A stretch of DNA of 64,000 bases from Udeniomyces pyricola (taxonomy: Eukaryota > Basidiomycota > Tremellomycetes > Cystofilobasidiales > Mrakiaceae). Of the stretch, positions 22,601 to 36,700 are shown one piece after another (within the stretch, counting starts at the first letter, position 1; every line of letters begins with the position of its first letter). The position numbers and the translations under genes were made by a program. The notes beneath the pieces are model-generated. The model was not told where the DNA came from. It did not search any database and saw only the letters and a list, made by a program, of their open reading frames with translations. The DNA is taken from contig BCIK01000006.1 of NCBI GenBank assembly GCA_039545295.1, forward strand, positions 124,001 through 188,000, in the 5' to 3' direction.

Positions 22601-23939
22601 ATGTGAGGATTTGAGGAAGACGCCTATGCATATGCACGAGCCAGAGCAGATATACGTCCATCAGCCTATGCAGCTGTCGATCTTGTATTCCTCATCGGTA
22701 CCAACTTACCGCCATGATCTGACCGGCAAGCATCTCGGCCCTCTTCTCTCGCTCTTTAAAGTCTTTGCCCGACCTGTCGAGCTTGGTCGTGTAGATCTCC
22801 TCGTCAAAATCGGTTTTGGTGCCAAACCGCTTCTCGTTCTCAGCGAACTGATCCCATCCTCGACCGTTGCCACCTCCACTTGACACGAAAGATTCGCCAA
22901 ACGTATCGGCATCGGAGGCCATGCCAGACGCGGCATTGTCCGCGGGTGAAGGCTGCCAGGGCTCGAGTACGCGCTCTCGCCCAGCGAATGAGGGTCGAGA
23001 AGAGATATCGGTGTCGGTACGAAAGCCTGAGCGGCATGAAGCAATGTCATCCGCCAAAATTAGCATGGGCATCAGCGGGAAGGGTGGTCGCGTAAGGGGG
23101 CGAGGGGCGTGATTGCTTACCATCTCGCTTGGCCGCAAGCCCCGGAATACCGTTCTCTTGCACGGCAGAGATCTGGAGAACGTCGGGCTCCTTAAAGTTC
23201 ATCTCTCTGGTTCGCGCGTCATGCGGAGAGCCAACTTCTTTGACCATCCTCAGTACCAGGCCGAAGACGCCGTCCTTGCCCGATGCATCGGCCGCGGCGA
23301 GCGTACCCTCGTACTTTTTGTTGGAGCGAAGGCTGACGATGACTTTGCTTCCCTGGCGATGACAAGGAGATTGATGAGCACGCGATTAGGGTATCGATGT
23401 AGGTAAGGTGCGACCGATGCGACCATAAGTCAAACGAGCGACAAGGTGAGCGATAGGACGAGACACGCAGGGGAAGCACTCCGCGCGATCGACATGACGT
23501 AAAAGCGAGGACAACGCACCAGCAAAGATGCCGACTTGGAGGAAAGGCCTTCGTCCTTGGCTTTGGGCGAGGGAGATCCGTCGGGCTTGGCTGGGATTGA
23601 TGCGGGTGTTGGTGTGGGCGATGGCGAAGGAGAGTCTCGCCAGCTCCCTCGTCTGCGGAGATTGAAAGAAGCCACCCCAGAATAGACGCGACGTATGTAC
23701 GTCAGCATTGATGAGGCCGTCGCTGTCTTGATCATGAGTTAGATGCGAAAGCTATTTGACCAGCCAGCTGTGATGGTGTATGCAAGCATGACCAAGGGAC
23801 TGTCGCGAACGTACCTAGCTGGTCCATTGAGTCCCCCATTCGGGTTCGTGCCGAGGCTGACACCCCCTCCAAGGGTGCCATTGCTGTTGGGCTGATGTTC
23901 GGTCGGGGGGCGTCTGAGCTGCTGCTTCTTGGTAGCCAT
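19637..23939 (-). CDS. PBP1: Ataxin-2 homologue / Pab1-binding protein 1
   Basis: Twelve minus-strand exons: 23815..23939, 23520..23652, 23121..23352, 22710..23026, 22547..22623, 22042..22474, 21341..21952, 20979..21252, 20489..20889, 20270..20372, 19983..20084, 19637..19884. Total 3057 nt, 1018 residues. Domains in order: Lsm-like ataxin-2 fold ([18 protein letters not shown], about 86-165); LsmAD domain ending in [17 protein letters not shown] (about 210-269); [12 protein letters not shown]; a coiled, charged segment beginning [20 protein letters not shown]; a PAM2-like motif NPNASAFKP (about 635-643) for the poly(A)-binding protein MLLE domain; [10 protein letters not shown] with DFNPFKHNK (about 700-730); then a Pro/Gly/Tyr-rich tail with glutamine/histidine runs at the C-terminus. 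Ataxin-2 proteins act in mRNA poly(A) metabolism, stress granules and TORC1 control. The start is the ATG that opens the first in-phase exon ([12 protein letters not shown]). Confidence 0.92.
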
Positions 23940-24906
23940 CAAGCTGGGACAGATGCGTGTAGAGAAGGATGGGGGATATGGGTGATTGAAGGGGATGGCA
24001 GTGATGGGCGAGATCTGGGCCGGGCGGATTGTTGTGTGGAAGGGAGGAAGGGGTCTCAAAGGACGGCTGATTAGAGAGGGAGATGGATGGTCCGGCGAAG
24101 CTGTGAGGCAGAGCGTGAGTTGAAGGGAGGAAGAAGGGACCGAAAAGAAAGTTAATTGAGGAAAGAAAGAAAGAAAAGGGGAATCCAGGGGGAAAGAAGC
24201 GACGCGTCAACCACGGAGAGGGAGAGAGCAGGGAAGAGGTCAGCCAAGGTCCGCTCGCGTAATCGAAGGAACAAGATGGGATGGACGGGATAAGAAGCAG
24301 GACGACATGTTGATGTTGTGAGGGGGATAAGGCGATGGATGGCATCGGACATACGTCAAACTCGATGATGGTAATCTCGTCGTCGGCGTGGAATTGGGCC
24401 GATGGGTCGAAGGGGGGCTGGCGTGGAGTATGAGCCTGGTCCTTGACGAGGAAGGGGGGGGGGGATGAAGGAACTGATAGATGGATGGAGAAGGAGGAGG
24501 ATGGCTCAGGGGCGGAGGGGAATCATGGGCTATCGAGCGCATGCACCCACCCGTCTAGGCAGGGGGAGGCGATTCGATCACGCATCATCTGGTCTGATCG
24601 ATCATACTCATCCTGCCTCATCGATCCAACAGCGCACCGTATTAACAGTGACGGTAATGAGGACGAATGATGTAGGATTATATATACATAACATGTACAT
24701 CCTATAACTCATGTAACCAACGGCCACGCTCATCAACCAAACTCAACCACCTATATTCAACAACATATAGCTCTCACCCAACGTCTACGCCTTTATATAT
24801 ATAATATATCCCATCTCTCTCCTCGCCCATCCCCATCCCTCAACCTCTCCCCACTGACTGTCCTCCTCGACCCAACAAGGCCGCCAAGGCACACCTATCC
24901 TTCACC
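23940..24906. promoter_or_regulatory. Divergent intergenic region PBP1 / HEATR5
   Basis: 967 bases between divergent starts, so it contains both promoters. The PBP1 side is GA-rich on the plus strand. The HEATR5 side ends in a CT-rich stretch with a TATATATATA-like run near 24795-24808, about 100 bases before the start codon. No gene is seen. Confidence 0.5.
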
Positions 24907-27900
24907 ATGACGGAATACACCTCGGACGCCTTCCGAGTCGATCAGGTCCGCCCCCCCTCCCCCCCCTTCCACTCCCTCACAACTCATCATAGCCAGTTCA
25001 TGGGCCCTTTACTCACCATCATCCTTCCTCTCATCATCAGTCCACCCTCAGCTCCGATCAAGCCGACATATATGTTCTCCATTACCTCGACAAGGTGGAA
25101 AAGGCACTCGACCATCTTGACCCTGTCCGTCCTCCTTTCTTCTCTCTTCCTCGCCCAGGCGCCCCTTCTGCAACAACTCCTCAAGCTGATGATTCTCCTC
25201 ATGACGCACATATCATCTGCCACCCGTTCTACAGGAAGAAATCCGTCCTGCCCAAGCTGAACTTGAGGGCACCCTTCTCAAACTTCTGACCTCACCGCCT
25301 CCAGCCTCGCCCAAGCCAGGTCGCCCGATCCGACATCTGGTCGCCCGCTGCCTCGTGTCTCTCCACTCCAAGGCTGAGAACCGCAGTCTTTTCGACTTTA
25401 TGCGCGAGATTCTCAAGGTTGCTGGCGCAGAGGGTACCGAAAAGAAAGGTCAAGAGATTCCCAGGGAGAACAAGGTGTCAGTCCTGCGCATCTCGTCTTA
25501 GCGGTCAAGGGAAACGCCCGCAGGAGCTCGGTCTCGCGACCTGAGATGTCACTGATGGCGTTCCTCTCGTATGTACAGGGCGTGTTGGTACGTGGTTGGA
25601 GAGGTCATGAAGCAACTCGGTGCCAACGTGTGTACCATCATATCTATCGACGCGTCTTTGGTGGACCGTACCACACCAACTCATCTGCTCACCTTGTGAT
25701 ACCATCATCACATCTCCCTTGTTTGATCCCATCGTATCTTCCTTGCTTGGTCAGAACATGTCCTTTATGGCCGACATCTGTGTCTCTGCCCTGAGATATC
25801 TACGCTCGACTGCATTCGTACGTGTGATCCCTGCCTTCTGGTGCTCTGACCTTGAGCGGCAAGTTTGCCTCGTCCTGACGCGTTCATCTCTTCTGTGACG
25901 TAGCCTGTGATCCTTCGATGCCACGCTCTACTCGCTATGCAAAAGTCTCTGCTGACAGCGGGCAAGGCCGTCTCGGATCAGCTCGGGAAAGATCTTGTGA
26001 AGCATCTCAAAAACGGGCTTGGTGACAAGGCATTTCCTATCCAAAGGGTCTGCGCCGAGGTGAGTGGTAGATTACAAGGCATGACTTCTATCCTTGCCGA
26101 AGCCCTTGATCGACTGATGCATCCCATCACACTCTGCACCAATCTCAGCTTCTTCAAACTTTGTCTCAAAAGACGCCTTTTGTCAATACGCTGGCCGACA
26201 TTGAATCCATTCTCGCCCTTGCGCTCAAATCGCTCGACTCCTCAGCATCTCCCTCGAGTTCAGATCACCAAACTCGCCGGTCCTTCTCCAAGCTCATGGC
26301 TCACCTACTCGCGTCAACTCAGATCGAAGGCTCGGCTCCTCCCCCGCCCGAGCCCAAGAAGAAGCCTGCCAGAGCCGGTGGAGACGACGACGACGACGAG
26401 GGCAAGCTGCCACCTGCGGCGAGCATTGACTTGCCCAAGACACTGCTGTCGCCCATCGAGATGCTCCGACAGCTATCAACTCCTTTCAACAAACCTTCGA
26501 CGGGAAGGGCCACTAAGAATGCTCTCATTGACGTCTACACGACCCTCTTTACGTCCCTCGACTCAGCTTACGTCGAAACCAACTACGCGACGATTGTCTC
26601 GCACCTTCTCGGAAACGACCTCCTGTCCTTCTTTCGCCACACTACGCAAAAGTATGAGATGCTTCTAGTTCGCAAGTCGGTCTCGCTTCTCCTTCGCGAA
26701 CTCATTGGCGTTCGACTCCTGAGTGAGCAAGGCCAGATTGCGGCCATTCGCGAGCTTGCCGGGTCGTATCTCAAGCGATGGCCAAGCCTCATGCCAAATC
26801 AGCCAGCACCAAGCCCCCTTGTCTTGATTCCCGCCCTCAACGAGGTCGCAGGACTCCTCGAGCAGCTCGGCAACGCCCCGCCCCCGGTACAGGACGCACT
26901 CGCCGACCCTTTACTCCGTCTTGTCTCTCATCCAGACCGAGGTGTCAGCATAGCCGCCGCGTGGACGCTTCGCTGTTTCTGCCACACAGCCCCTCTTTGC
27001 CTTTCTAAAACCATTTCTACTGTCCTCGCGGATCTCACCAAAGATGTTGGCTTGCTCGGGACACCGACAGCCCCGGCGGGCGTCTCGTTGCGCATGCTCG
27101 GAAGGGCCCATGCTCTCTCGGCTCTCATCGCCGTCGTACCGGAACGACCTCTCTACGTGAGCTATGACCTCTCCGCCAACGTGCTGGACCTCGCCATCTC
27201 GGTGCTTAAGAGAGCTAGCGAACACGACGTCAAGATTGCCACCGTCGAGATTCAGGTCGCGTGGACGCTCATTGGAAGTTTGATGACGCTAGGACCCAGC
27301 TTTGTCAAGCTTCATCTGCCGCAACTTCTCGTCCTTTGGAGAAATGGGCTTCCTAAGCCGACATCCAAGGACTCGTCCTCTGGGGCGAGGACCGAGGCGG
27401 AATGGAGGTTTCTTCTTGATGTGCGCGAGGCCACGCTTTCGTCCATTCTCTCCTTCCTCCAACACAATCTGGGACAGCTCGTCAACCTTGATGTCGCCCG
27501 TCGGCTCGTGGCCCTGCTCAGCAACACGCTCAACTTCACCAATCACTTTACCTCGCTCTACGCTGATGTCCTGAAAGAGCAAGCCGCGCCACTCAGCGTT
27601 TCGTCCGTCTCCTCTCAACAATCGGCCTCATTACAACGCCTGACCCTCTCCGACCGTGAGGCCATGCTTCGTCGACGCATCTTTCAGTGCTTCACCCTTA
27701 TCGGCAGCTCTTCTGCTACCGAATCGCTTCACTCGACCCTGCTCGTTTCTACAGTCGCCGTCTTTGCCGACCCGGACAACTATGCCGGGTCCGCTGCGCA
27801 AGCCGCAATCGCGGCGAGTGCAGGCAATTTTACTGGCGTCTGGGCAAGTAGCGACGGATATGCCTTCGGTGTCACCAGTCTCGTTGCTGGCGAAGAGTTG

Positions 27901-30900
27901 CCGGGAGACGGGGGTGAAGCAGGAGGCAGTGGTGAAGGCACCGGAGGCGGAAGAAAGAATGTTTTGAATCGCGACGGGCTTGAAGTATCAATCCAATCCT
28001 TGGTGAGAAGCTTGTTGTTGTCTTCTCAGAGTCAGAGACAGGTGGTGCGAATATACGTTCGTTAGCAGACTGAACCTTCGGGACTGACGTCGCTATTGCA
28101 CTGGTCTACTTCTTTCGCATCCAGCTTACAACTCCTATACAAGGCTCACTTGAATTCGACGCCCTTCAACTGTGCACCCTCAAAGCCGCCAGCGCTGCTG
28201 CGCCAACTTCCTCTGACGTCGTTTCCATTGAACAAACCCTTCCTTCGCCAGTCTCACCGACGACAGGCGTCATTGACGCCGCCATCGAGCTTTTCGCTAC
28301 CATCTTTCCCCATCAAGACCCCGAAACCCAGGCTCGCCTTCTGGCTCAGATCACGACCCATGTCAAGTCCGTCAAGCTGGAACGTAACCCAGGTCGCAAG
28401 ATGGCCGTTCTCGTCAACTCGCTCGAGGCTATCAGGCGAAGCTTGAGGATCGCCATGGGCAACGGCGGGAGCAGAAAAGCGAGGGATGCTCTGGGCAGCT
28501 TCAAGGTCGCCAATGCGATGAAAGACCTTTTGCACGTACGTGAGAGTTTGTTTTCGCTCTTTGATGTCCGACGGATTGAGTCTGAGCTGCCATCGAACTT
28601 GTCTTCTCGTGTACTATCTAGGACGCTGTGCTCGACTCGGATCTCACCCTGCGGACGATTGGAAGTGAAGCCATCGGTCGACTCGCGAGCGTCTCGACGA
28701 CGACATTCATGAACGCCGAGATCCAGTGGCTCATTGACCAGATTGTTAACAATCGAAACCCCGAGTCTCGAGCTGGATGCGCCCTGTCCTTCGGTACCAT
28801 CTATACTCACGTTGGCTCCCTCATTGCGGGTCCGCTCCTCAAGACGATGGTCAACGTTCTCTTTTCCCTAGCAAATGACCCTCATCCCGTCGTCCACTTC
28901 TGGTCAATGCAAGGCCTCGCTCGTGTCATCTCCTCAGCAAGTCTATCGTACGAGCCTTACATTCAAAGCACGCTTGGCCAACTTGCGAACATCTACGGCA
29001 TGGACACTCACGAACCTGAGGGTGGCTCCATCGGATCTGTCAATATCCGGGGCGATCTCCCAGCGTACCAAGTCGTCTGCCAGATCCTCAGCGCCATGGT
29101 GGGCGTCCTTGGTCCTGAGCTCCAAGATGCGGGTGCCGTTCGTTCGCTCATCTTTCTCCTCGTTCACGAGTTTTCGCTCGAAGAAGACGACGGGATTTCG
29201 GTCGAGGCAATCAAATGTCACCAGCAGTTCCTCATGTTCGCACCGACGTCTGTCGACGTACCTAAGCTCGTTTCATCGTTCCGGATCCACCTCGCCTCGC
29301 CGCGACGGCCGCTCAAGGTGGCCGCTATCAACGCCCTCTACCAGCTTGTTCAGCGTGATGCTCCCCTCATGTCAAAGCTCGGAGGCAATCAGCTCGTCGA
29401 GGATCTCTTCGGTCTACTCGATGACGACCCGAGCATCGACGGCGTCCGAGACGTCATCTCCAACTGGGCGAAGCAGACGTCGGCGGCTTCCCCCTCGGGA
29501 TGGATCGATCTCTGCCAAAGGATTATGAATCGAACGACGGCGAGCCAGCAAATCACCTCGAGCACGACGAACACGAGGTTCCAAGACGACGAGGCTGAAG
29601 GGATTGTCGTCTCCACCGACGGGGGCAAGTCGGCAGGCGGATCGAGGCTGACTTCGAGGTGGCGAACCCAGCTCTTCGCCCTCAAGTGTCTGCATGAGGT
29701 TGTTCTCGCCGTGGTCTCTGCGGGACATCCAGAGCAGCTGAACCCGGTACTTGCGAGGGAGATGCAGCTCAACCCGAGATCGACCCTCGTATCGCGGGTC
29801 GGGGATCTTATCCGCATGGCTTTCTCGGCATCCACGGCTCAGGTCACAGAGATTCGACTTCAAGGCCTAATTGTTCTGAGGGATGTCATTCAGGTGAGCG
29901 ACAAGTGTCTAGTGACATCGGTTGCTTGTCTTTTAGGCTTTCACTCACTCTAATGGCTTCACCTTACCCTGGGTGTTTGTATCCTCATCCTTTCCATTCA
30001 GTACTTTGCCGCTTCTCCCGATCCCGATTTTGAAGGTTCCCTTCTTCTCGAGCAGCACCAAGCACCCATCGCCGCCGCCCTCACGCCCGCGTTTGCCGCC
30101 GATTCGACGCCGGAAGTCCTTGCAAGTGCCGTCCAGATCTGTGCCGTCTTTGTCAGCTCGGGTGTCGTCAAGGAAGTCGGTCGCATGGGCAGAATCCTAA
30201 AGCTTCTCACGAATGCGCTCGAGCAGTGTTCCGGTTTGTCCCTTTCTTTCTCCAGTGTTTTTTATTTTTCTCCTGCTGCTCGCCTATGTTGTGCTAATTG
30301 CCGCTTCACATGATCTTTCCCGCAGATGCCGACATGACCTCACTCGGTGACGTTTCGGACCTCTCCACGAACGCCTCTATCATGCTCAAGATCTCAACCG
30401 TATCCGCTTGGGCCGAGCTTCAATCATCTTCGGTTCGCTTCCCTTACCTCAAAGCGGTCACTGAGCCTCATCGATCCAAACTCGCGCCCTTCTGGGTGAC
30501 CTCGCTTCGGGACTATGCCCGCCTCCGTACGGATCCCGACGCTGGTCCCGGCTCGGCTTCTTCGGGAGATTTCTTGACGTCAGGCCTCGGACGAGAGGTT
30601 CTCCTACCGTACTATGAGCGATCGTGGGCGCCGATTCTTCAAGCGGTTTCATCGATGATGGAGGAGAACGACCCACATGCCCTTTACGCCATGGATGGCA
30701 TCGACCCACCCGCCGCGGGCGTCAGTACCCCCCAACTCGACACTCCGACCCGCACGGATCCCACTCAATACTTTTTCGTCGTCTATGGTCTTGCATTTGA
30801 AGCTCTCGCGACGTTTGCAGGGGAAACGTACGCGTCGTCCGATGCTGAGGCAGCGATTCCCGTGATTGCTCTCGGAGCGATGAAGAGTCTTGCTGATGTT

Positions 30901-32839
30901 CGCTACTCGGGCTCATCGCTTCTTGAGGGTCCCATCTTTGATGAGCTTTGCACGCTCTTTTATCGACTTGCTATGACGGCTCCTCCGGCAACGATCGCTC
31001 ATATGGTACTCGTGCTCGCGGCCTTTGCAAAGAGTCACGCTGCCGTCCTGACCAAAGCTGCCTCCACGTAAGTGACCCCTTGTTCGGCGATCCCCTGTCC
31101 AGGTTGCATTCACTGAAGAACATTGATCTTTTGCAGTCCCGAAGATCGTCCTGCCGGTGAACCCTCTCAATTACATCGATGCCTCGCTATCGTCGCCTAC
31201 ATCCTGCGTCAAGCCATACCGTCTGGATCTTCCCCTTCTCGTCAGTACCATCATCTTTTGCTTCACGGTTTCATTCATCTCATGATAATGACTAACTATT
31301 GAACGATGCATCCCTCTTCTCTCAGGCTTCTCATCGACCCCCGCAAGCACGCAAACGACTTTGCTCAAGACTTGCCTCGTCGCATACATGGAGATTGTTC
31401 CCATCTTCCCTGCATCGCAACAAGAAGACCTCTATGCTGTTTCGCTCTACCTTTGTACTGAGCTCCTCAAGGATGAGTCATCAAAATTCGACCTTGCCGG
31501 ACCTGTACTGCCTCTGATCAAGACGCTGAGCGATCGGACTTACGCTGCAAGGCAAGCGACTGGACAAGTCTTCCAGCGCGTCATGAATGGTGTTTTGAGC
31601 GCTTGCATTGGGCATGTCGAGGAAATGAGGTTCGTCCGAAATTTTTTGATGCCCTGGTGTTTTGTTTCTTTTTGGTGTTTTCTTTTTCTTGGCATACTAA
31701 CTTTGAGTCGTTTCACTTGGTCGCTGTTTCTTGTGTTTTCTTGCCCGTTCTCGCTTTGGATGATGGTGGGGACAAAAAAGGGGTCGAGCCGGTCCAGCCG
31801 CTACGACCAAAGTTCGAAACAACCTTCTCACCCTTACCCTTCTTCTGACGACCCTTCCGGCCGATATCAGGATCAGCCGAGCCGTCATTGAACGAACGTG
31901 TGATATCGTGGGTCAAAGGTTGACCGACTCGGACGACGTGAGTAGAAAAAAAAAAGAAAAAAGTGTATCCTCAAAACCATGACGATTCCCTGACTGTTTG
32001 ATGCTTTGTCTTGGACGAATCTCTTTTCGTATACTCTCCGCTTCCTCCTCCCCTCCCCCATGGTTCTATTCGACCCCTCTTCCCTCACCCAGATCTCATC
32101 AACAGCTGTTCAGTGTGCAAAGACCCTCATCCTCACTTCGACTCGGGGGAACCCGACCATGCAGCATTGCGTCGGTCAGATCGTCCCGTCCCTCGTCGGG
32201 TTCGTCGGGAAACTCGTCGAGGCCGCCGCGGCTGATGAGACGGATAGGCTTGAGAGTCGGATGGGTGCCGTGGAGAACGTCGTCCAGGCGTTCGTTGGTT
32301 TCACAGCCGCGTTGACGGATGAAGAGCAAAGTAAGGTCGACCTCTTGTCTCCCTCTTCTCATAGTGTGCCTCTCATCGTTCAGTTGGCATCTCATTGCTA
32401 CCTGAATGTTCTGCCATCCCTGATCTCCCACATCCTCTTTCTTTCTTCTTCTTCTTCTTCTTTTTTTTTGCTCATTCTGAACCTTTTACTCCCTTCGTTC
32501 GTCCCTCTCCCACTAAAAGAAACCCGAGCGTTCTCCGTCCTCCTTCCAACCTTCATCCTCCTCCTCGACCCAACCACTCCTTCCTCCTCTTCCACTTCCT
32601 CCTCCCCCTCTTCGACTCACACTCTCGTCGTTGGTCAACTCCTCGCGCTCGCCGGTCAATCGCCAGGCCCCTTTCGCGAATCGACCGCGACGCTCGAGAC
32701 GGATGCGCGCGCCGCGCTCGAGACCGCCATCCGACAGTCGGTCGAAGGTCGGGAGAAGAAAGCGGCGGCGGCAGCCGCGGCGAGAGAAGGAGAAAAGAAA
32801 GTCGCTCAGCCTCAGATTGCGTTGAGGAGTTTTGGGTGA
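24907..32839 (+). CDS. HEATR5/Laa1-like large HEAT-repeat protein
   Basis: Sixteen exons: 24907..24945, 25041..25124, 25235..25476, 25579..25627, 25755..25817, 25904..26059, 26149..28002, 28125..28535, 28622..29893, 30002..30233, 30326..31067, 31137..31240, 31326..31629, 31781..31937, 32093..32330, 32520..32839. Total 6267 nt, 2088 residues, close to human HEATR5 (about 2070) and yeast Laa1 (2014). The N-terminus ADIYVLHYLDKVEKALDHLD and the central SRAGCALSFGTIYTHVGSLI plus PHPVVHFWSMQGLARVISSA resemble HEATR5. The whole protein is alpha-helical HEAT-type repeats without a catalytic motif. Relatives bind the AP-1 adaptor (and aftiphilin or similar partners) at the trans-Golgi and endosomes and support clathrin-dependent recycling. 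The C-terminus is an Ala/Lys-rich helix. Small early exons (49, 63 nt) were placed by phase and similarity; their borders are less sure than the large exons. Confidence 0.85.
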
Positions 32840-33775
32840 GGGGATGTGAAAGAGGGATTGTATTTGAGAAGAAGAAGAAGAAAAAAAAGGGAAAGAGGGG
32901 GAGGGACAGGGGATGGGGAAGAAGGAGAAGGAGCCGGAGTTAAGGGAGAAGTAATGTGGAAGGATCCAAGGGAGGCGGGGAGGGAGGAAGGGTAGAGCTT
33001 GGGATCCATGGAACGATTAGGGAGAAAGGAAGGTGGAAGAAGTTACAAAGCGGTTTGCTTTTCTTTGGTTTTTTTTCTCTTCTTCTCTTGAAGGGTTCTT
33101 TCATCGTCGTTCCTGTACATGAATCAATATCTTACACTTCCTGCCTGTCTATTGATCCTCAATCTCGCGTCCACCGTTAACTATACGTACGCTTAACTGG
33201 GTCAACCACAGAAGCATCATACATGCATTATCCCCGAAGAAAACCGTACCAAACGCGCGCGTGACTGTCCGTAAACATACGGGGGAGGATCTGTATTCAT
33301 ATGTATTTATATATATACACAAACAGGCGGAAAAAAAAAAAAAAGAAAAAAAAGAAAGCCTAACAATTGAGATGCCATCAAATATTAAAGGGAGATAGCA
33401 GGAGGAAAAAAAGAATGTGACAAATAACGAGAATGAAACGATGAAGAAGAAGAAAAAAAAGTCAAATCGACGTGCAGTCGAAAGCCCCAGACAAAAAAAG
33501 TTGAAAAAGAGAGTTGGGATGAAATGGTTATTGAGTGGAAAAACCTCGGCCCCCAGCAGGCCAGGGATATACGCGAAAGAAACCAAACCGAGCAGGAAAC
33601 ATACCAAAACGAAAAGGAACGAATACAAAACGAAAACAAGCAGCAGAAAGAGCAATGAGGCATCGACGCGCGGACCAAAGCAAAGAAGAAGAAAAAATTG
33701 AAAGAAAGAAAGATAGGTCCATCTCGGATCATTCATCTTGTTGCCTCCTTGTTCTCTCTAGATGTACACTTCTGA
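32840..33775. other. Convergent intergenic region HEATR5 / ABC transporter
   Basis: Purine-rich on the plus strand over 32860-33030 and again 33330-33715, meaning pyrimidine-rich in the sense of the ABC gene. Between them (33060-33320) is normal sequence with a TATATATA run at about 33308-33316. No gene is seen; frames here encode Lys/Arg- or Phe/Ser-rich low complexity only. Confidence 0.6.
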
Positions 33776-36700
33776 CTAGTTCTTGGAGAGTGTTTGAAGG
33801 GCACACAGATCGGCGTAACCACCATGCAACGCCAACAACTCGTTATGAGTCCCGGCCTCGGCGACGCGTCCATCCTTGAAGAAGTAGATGCAATCGGCGT
33901 GTTGGATACTACTCAATCGGTGAGCGATACTGATGGTCGTTCGGCCCTTGGCAGCGTTATCGAGAGCCTACAAAGAAGAAGAAGAAAAAAAAAAGAGAAA
34001 AAAAAACAGCGTCAGTGAATGATCATTTTGACGCGTTGACCCTCGTGGAAAGGGTTCAGCTCAATCTGTTGAAGACTTCACTCCTGGCGGTACTTACAGC
34101 TTGGACAACCTTCTCACTACCCGAATCGAGGGCCGAGCTCGCCTCGTCCAACAACAGAACCTTGGGGTTTCGGATAAGAGCTCGAGCGATAGCGAGCCTC
34201 TGCTTCTGACCTAAAGAAGAAAAATCGAACGGTAAGGTAGAAACACCAACATTCAGCTTTGGAAGCCAGACAAGAAAAGACTTTGGGCAGTTCGCTGGTT
34301 GTCAACATAAACAGTACTCACCTCCCGAGAGTTGGGCTCCTTTGCCTCCAACTTGCGTATCGAAGCCCTCTGGCAGCGACTCGATGAACTCGAGAATGTT
34401 GGCCTGTCGACACGCGTCCTCGATCTCTGCCTGCGTCACCTCAGCTTCGGGTTTTGTCGCGCCGAGAGCGATGTTGAACCGGACGGTACCGGCATAAAGA
34501 GTGGGTTCTGTATGTCAACGGATAAAAAATAAACAAGTTGAACTGTCAACCTTCGTGCTCTGAGGGCCAAGAAATCACCGATGACTCAATACTTGGCAAG
34601 AATATGCGCGTACCTTGGGAAACAAGAGCGAGGTTAGAACGGAAAGAGGCAACATTGAGCTCCGTCAAGGGCACTCCATCAAGCGTGATGGTTCCATTCA
34701 ATGGGTCGTAGAATCGGGAAGCAAGCTGAATCGTGGTACTCTGATGAACCAAGCAAAGCAGTAGAGACAGGGGTCAGCCAATCATTGATCGATCGTTGGA
34801 AAAGGGGGAAGGGAGAAGGCAAAGAGCACAGAGTGACGACGAACCTTTCCACATCCCGATCCACCTACGAGGGCAACGAATTGACCCGGTCGTACGTCCA
34901 GGTTCAGGTTCCTCAAAACACGAACTCCAGGTCGAGTTGGGTACCGGAAGTGAACGTTCTCGAACCGGAGGTGGCCCTGAACTTGCTCCCGAGTGATATG
35001 AATGCCCGCGTCCGATTGGGCATCAATCTCCGGCCGCGAGTCGAGAAGGTGGAGGATGTTGGAAGACGCGAGTTGGGCCTGACTGATGTCCGGAACGAAG
35101 GAAAAGACGTTTCCTGCTTGAATGGCTGTAAGACAAAGGAATCCGGTTCAGCCTTTGCCATGTGTGAGACCGATCAACGGAAGAGACGGGAAAGTGACTG
35201 ACCTCCGAACTGAGATGCGAATCAGACCGTGTGATAGAAAAATGAACAGATGAACATCCGCAATCACAAGTGACAGTCAGCAATCTGCTGTAGCACGTGA
35301 CGATTGCTTTACAGGCACGTGAACGCCAAGACTCACGACGACACTCATGAGCACGGTGAAGTAAGAACGCGTCGACATGGAGAGGTCGGCAAGGAATCGA
35401 GATCCGACGTAAAAGATCAAAGAAATGACCTGAACAAGACCATGAACCGAGGGGAAGCAACGATCAGCACAAAAGAAGAAGAAAACTTCACGACATAGTC
35501 GACCGCTTAGCCCATCCGGCACGAGCCAAGAGGACTCACAAAGAAACTCATCGCCTGAGAAATCGCATACAAGGCGTTAGAGTATACGAGGGTCTTTTTA
35601 GCTTTTTGAAGCGGGATATCGAGCGACTCTGTAGAACATAAGATAAGTCAGTCAGCAATAGTCCACACTTGGAACAAACCGACATAAGGAGAGCACAGCT
35701 AGCAAGAAAATACCGTCATCTCACCCGAGTACACTCGCAAAGCGTCGGCCTCTCGCGTAAGCGAAGCGACAGTTCGGATGGCACCAGCGGCCTCGCACGC
35801 GAGGTTGCTCGAGTGCTCGTGAGATTGCTTGTTCTTCTGATCTTTGAGGACGACGAGACGAAGACGGATATAGCCTGTATTGATAGAAAATCAGAGGAAA
35901 GGATATAATCATCAGTCAATGCGCAAACACACAACAGTCACGTTTGGAGCGCTCATGACTGACCAGTAGCGATGATGAGCGGGATACAAGCGATTCCGAT
36001 GAGGGCGAGCTTCCATCCATAAATCAAACCGACGATGGCTCCTGCCACAATGGTCGATAGAGATTGGATGATCGTTCCCAGAGTCACACCAGCAAGTCCT
36101 GAATGAAGACGTATTGAGTAAAGAGCAAAACCGTCAACATTAGACAGAGAAAGGCAGAAAGTGGCACAACGAAGCCCATGGCAGAATCCTAGAAGCAAGT
36201 TGAACGCACCAGAAATCTTTTGAGGGCCGTCTGCAAGCGAGGAAGTAAGAGCTCCCGTCGAATTCTTCTGCTCGTCGAACCAGCCAACGTCGGACCGAAG
36301 GATGGCTTTAAAGGTGCGCGATCGAAGCTTGACGGTAAGACTCTCAGCAGCGTCTGTGATAGTAGCGGCAGATCACATCCAAAACCCATGTTAGGCAAGC
36401 ATGTCAAAGAAGACGTATGATGGACCAACATGACGAAGCACATACGAATCAAGGTGTAGTTTTGAATCAAGTAAGCAATACTGGCCAAGATAGCCAAGAT
36501 GAAAAACCAAAGCCCAGTTCGGAAGGTTTCATGTTGTCGTGCCGCCGCAGACGTCAGGGAGAAATTGTTGAGAGCTAGAGGTAGGAAGAAAACAAGAGAA
36601 CCAACAGAACAAGCAAAGAACACAAGCACCATACGTCAGCGCATCCTGATCGAACAATACAAAGCATCTACACAGATTGTTAACGTACCTCCACCGTAGA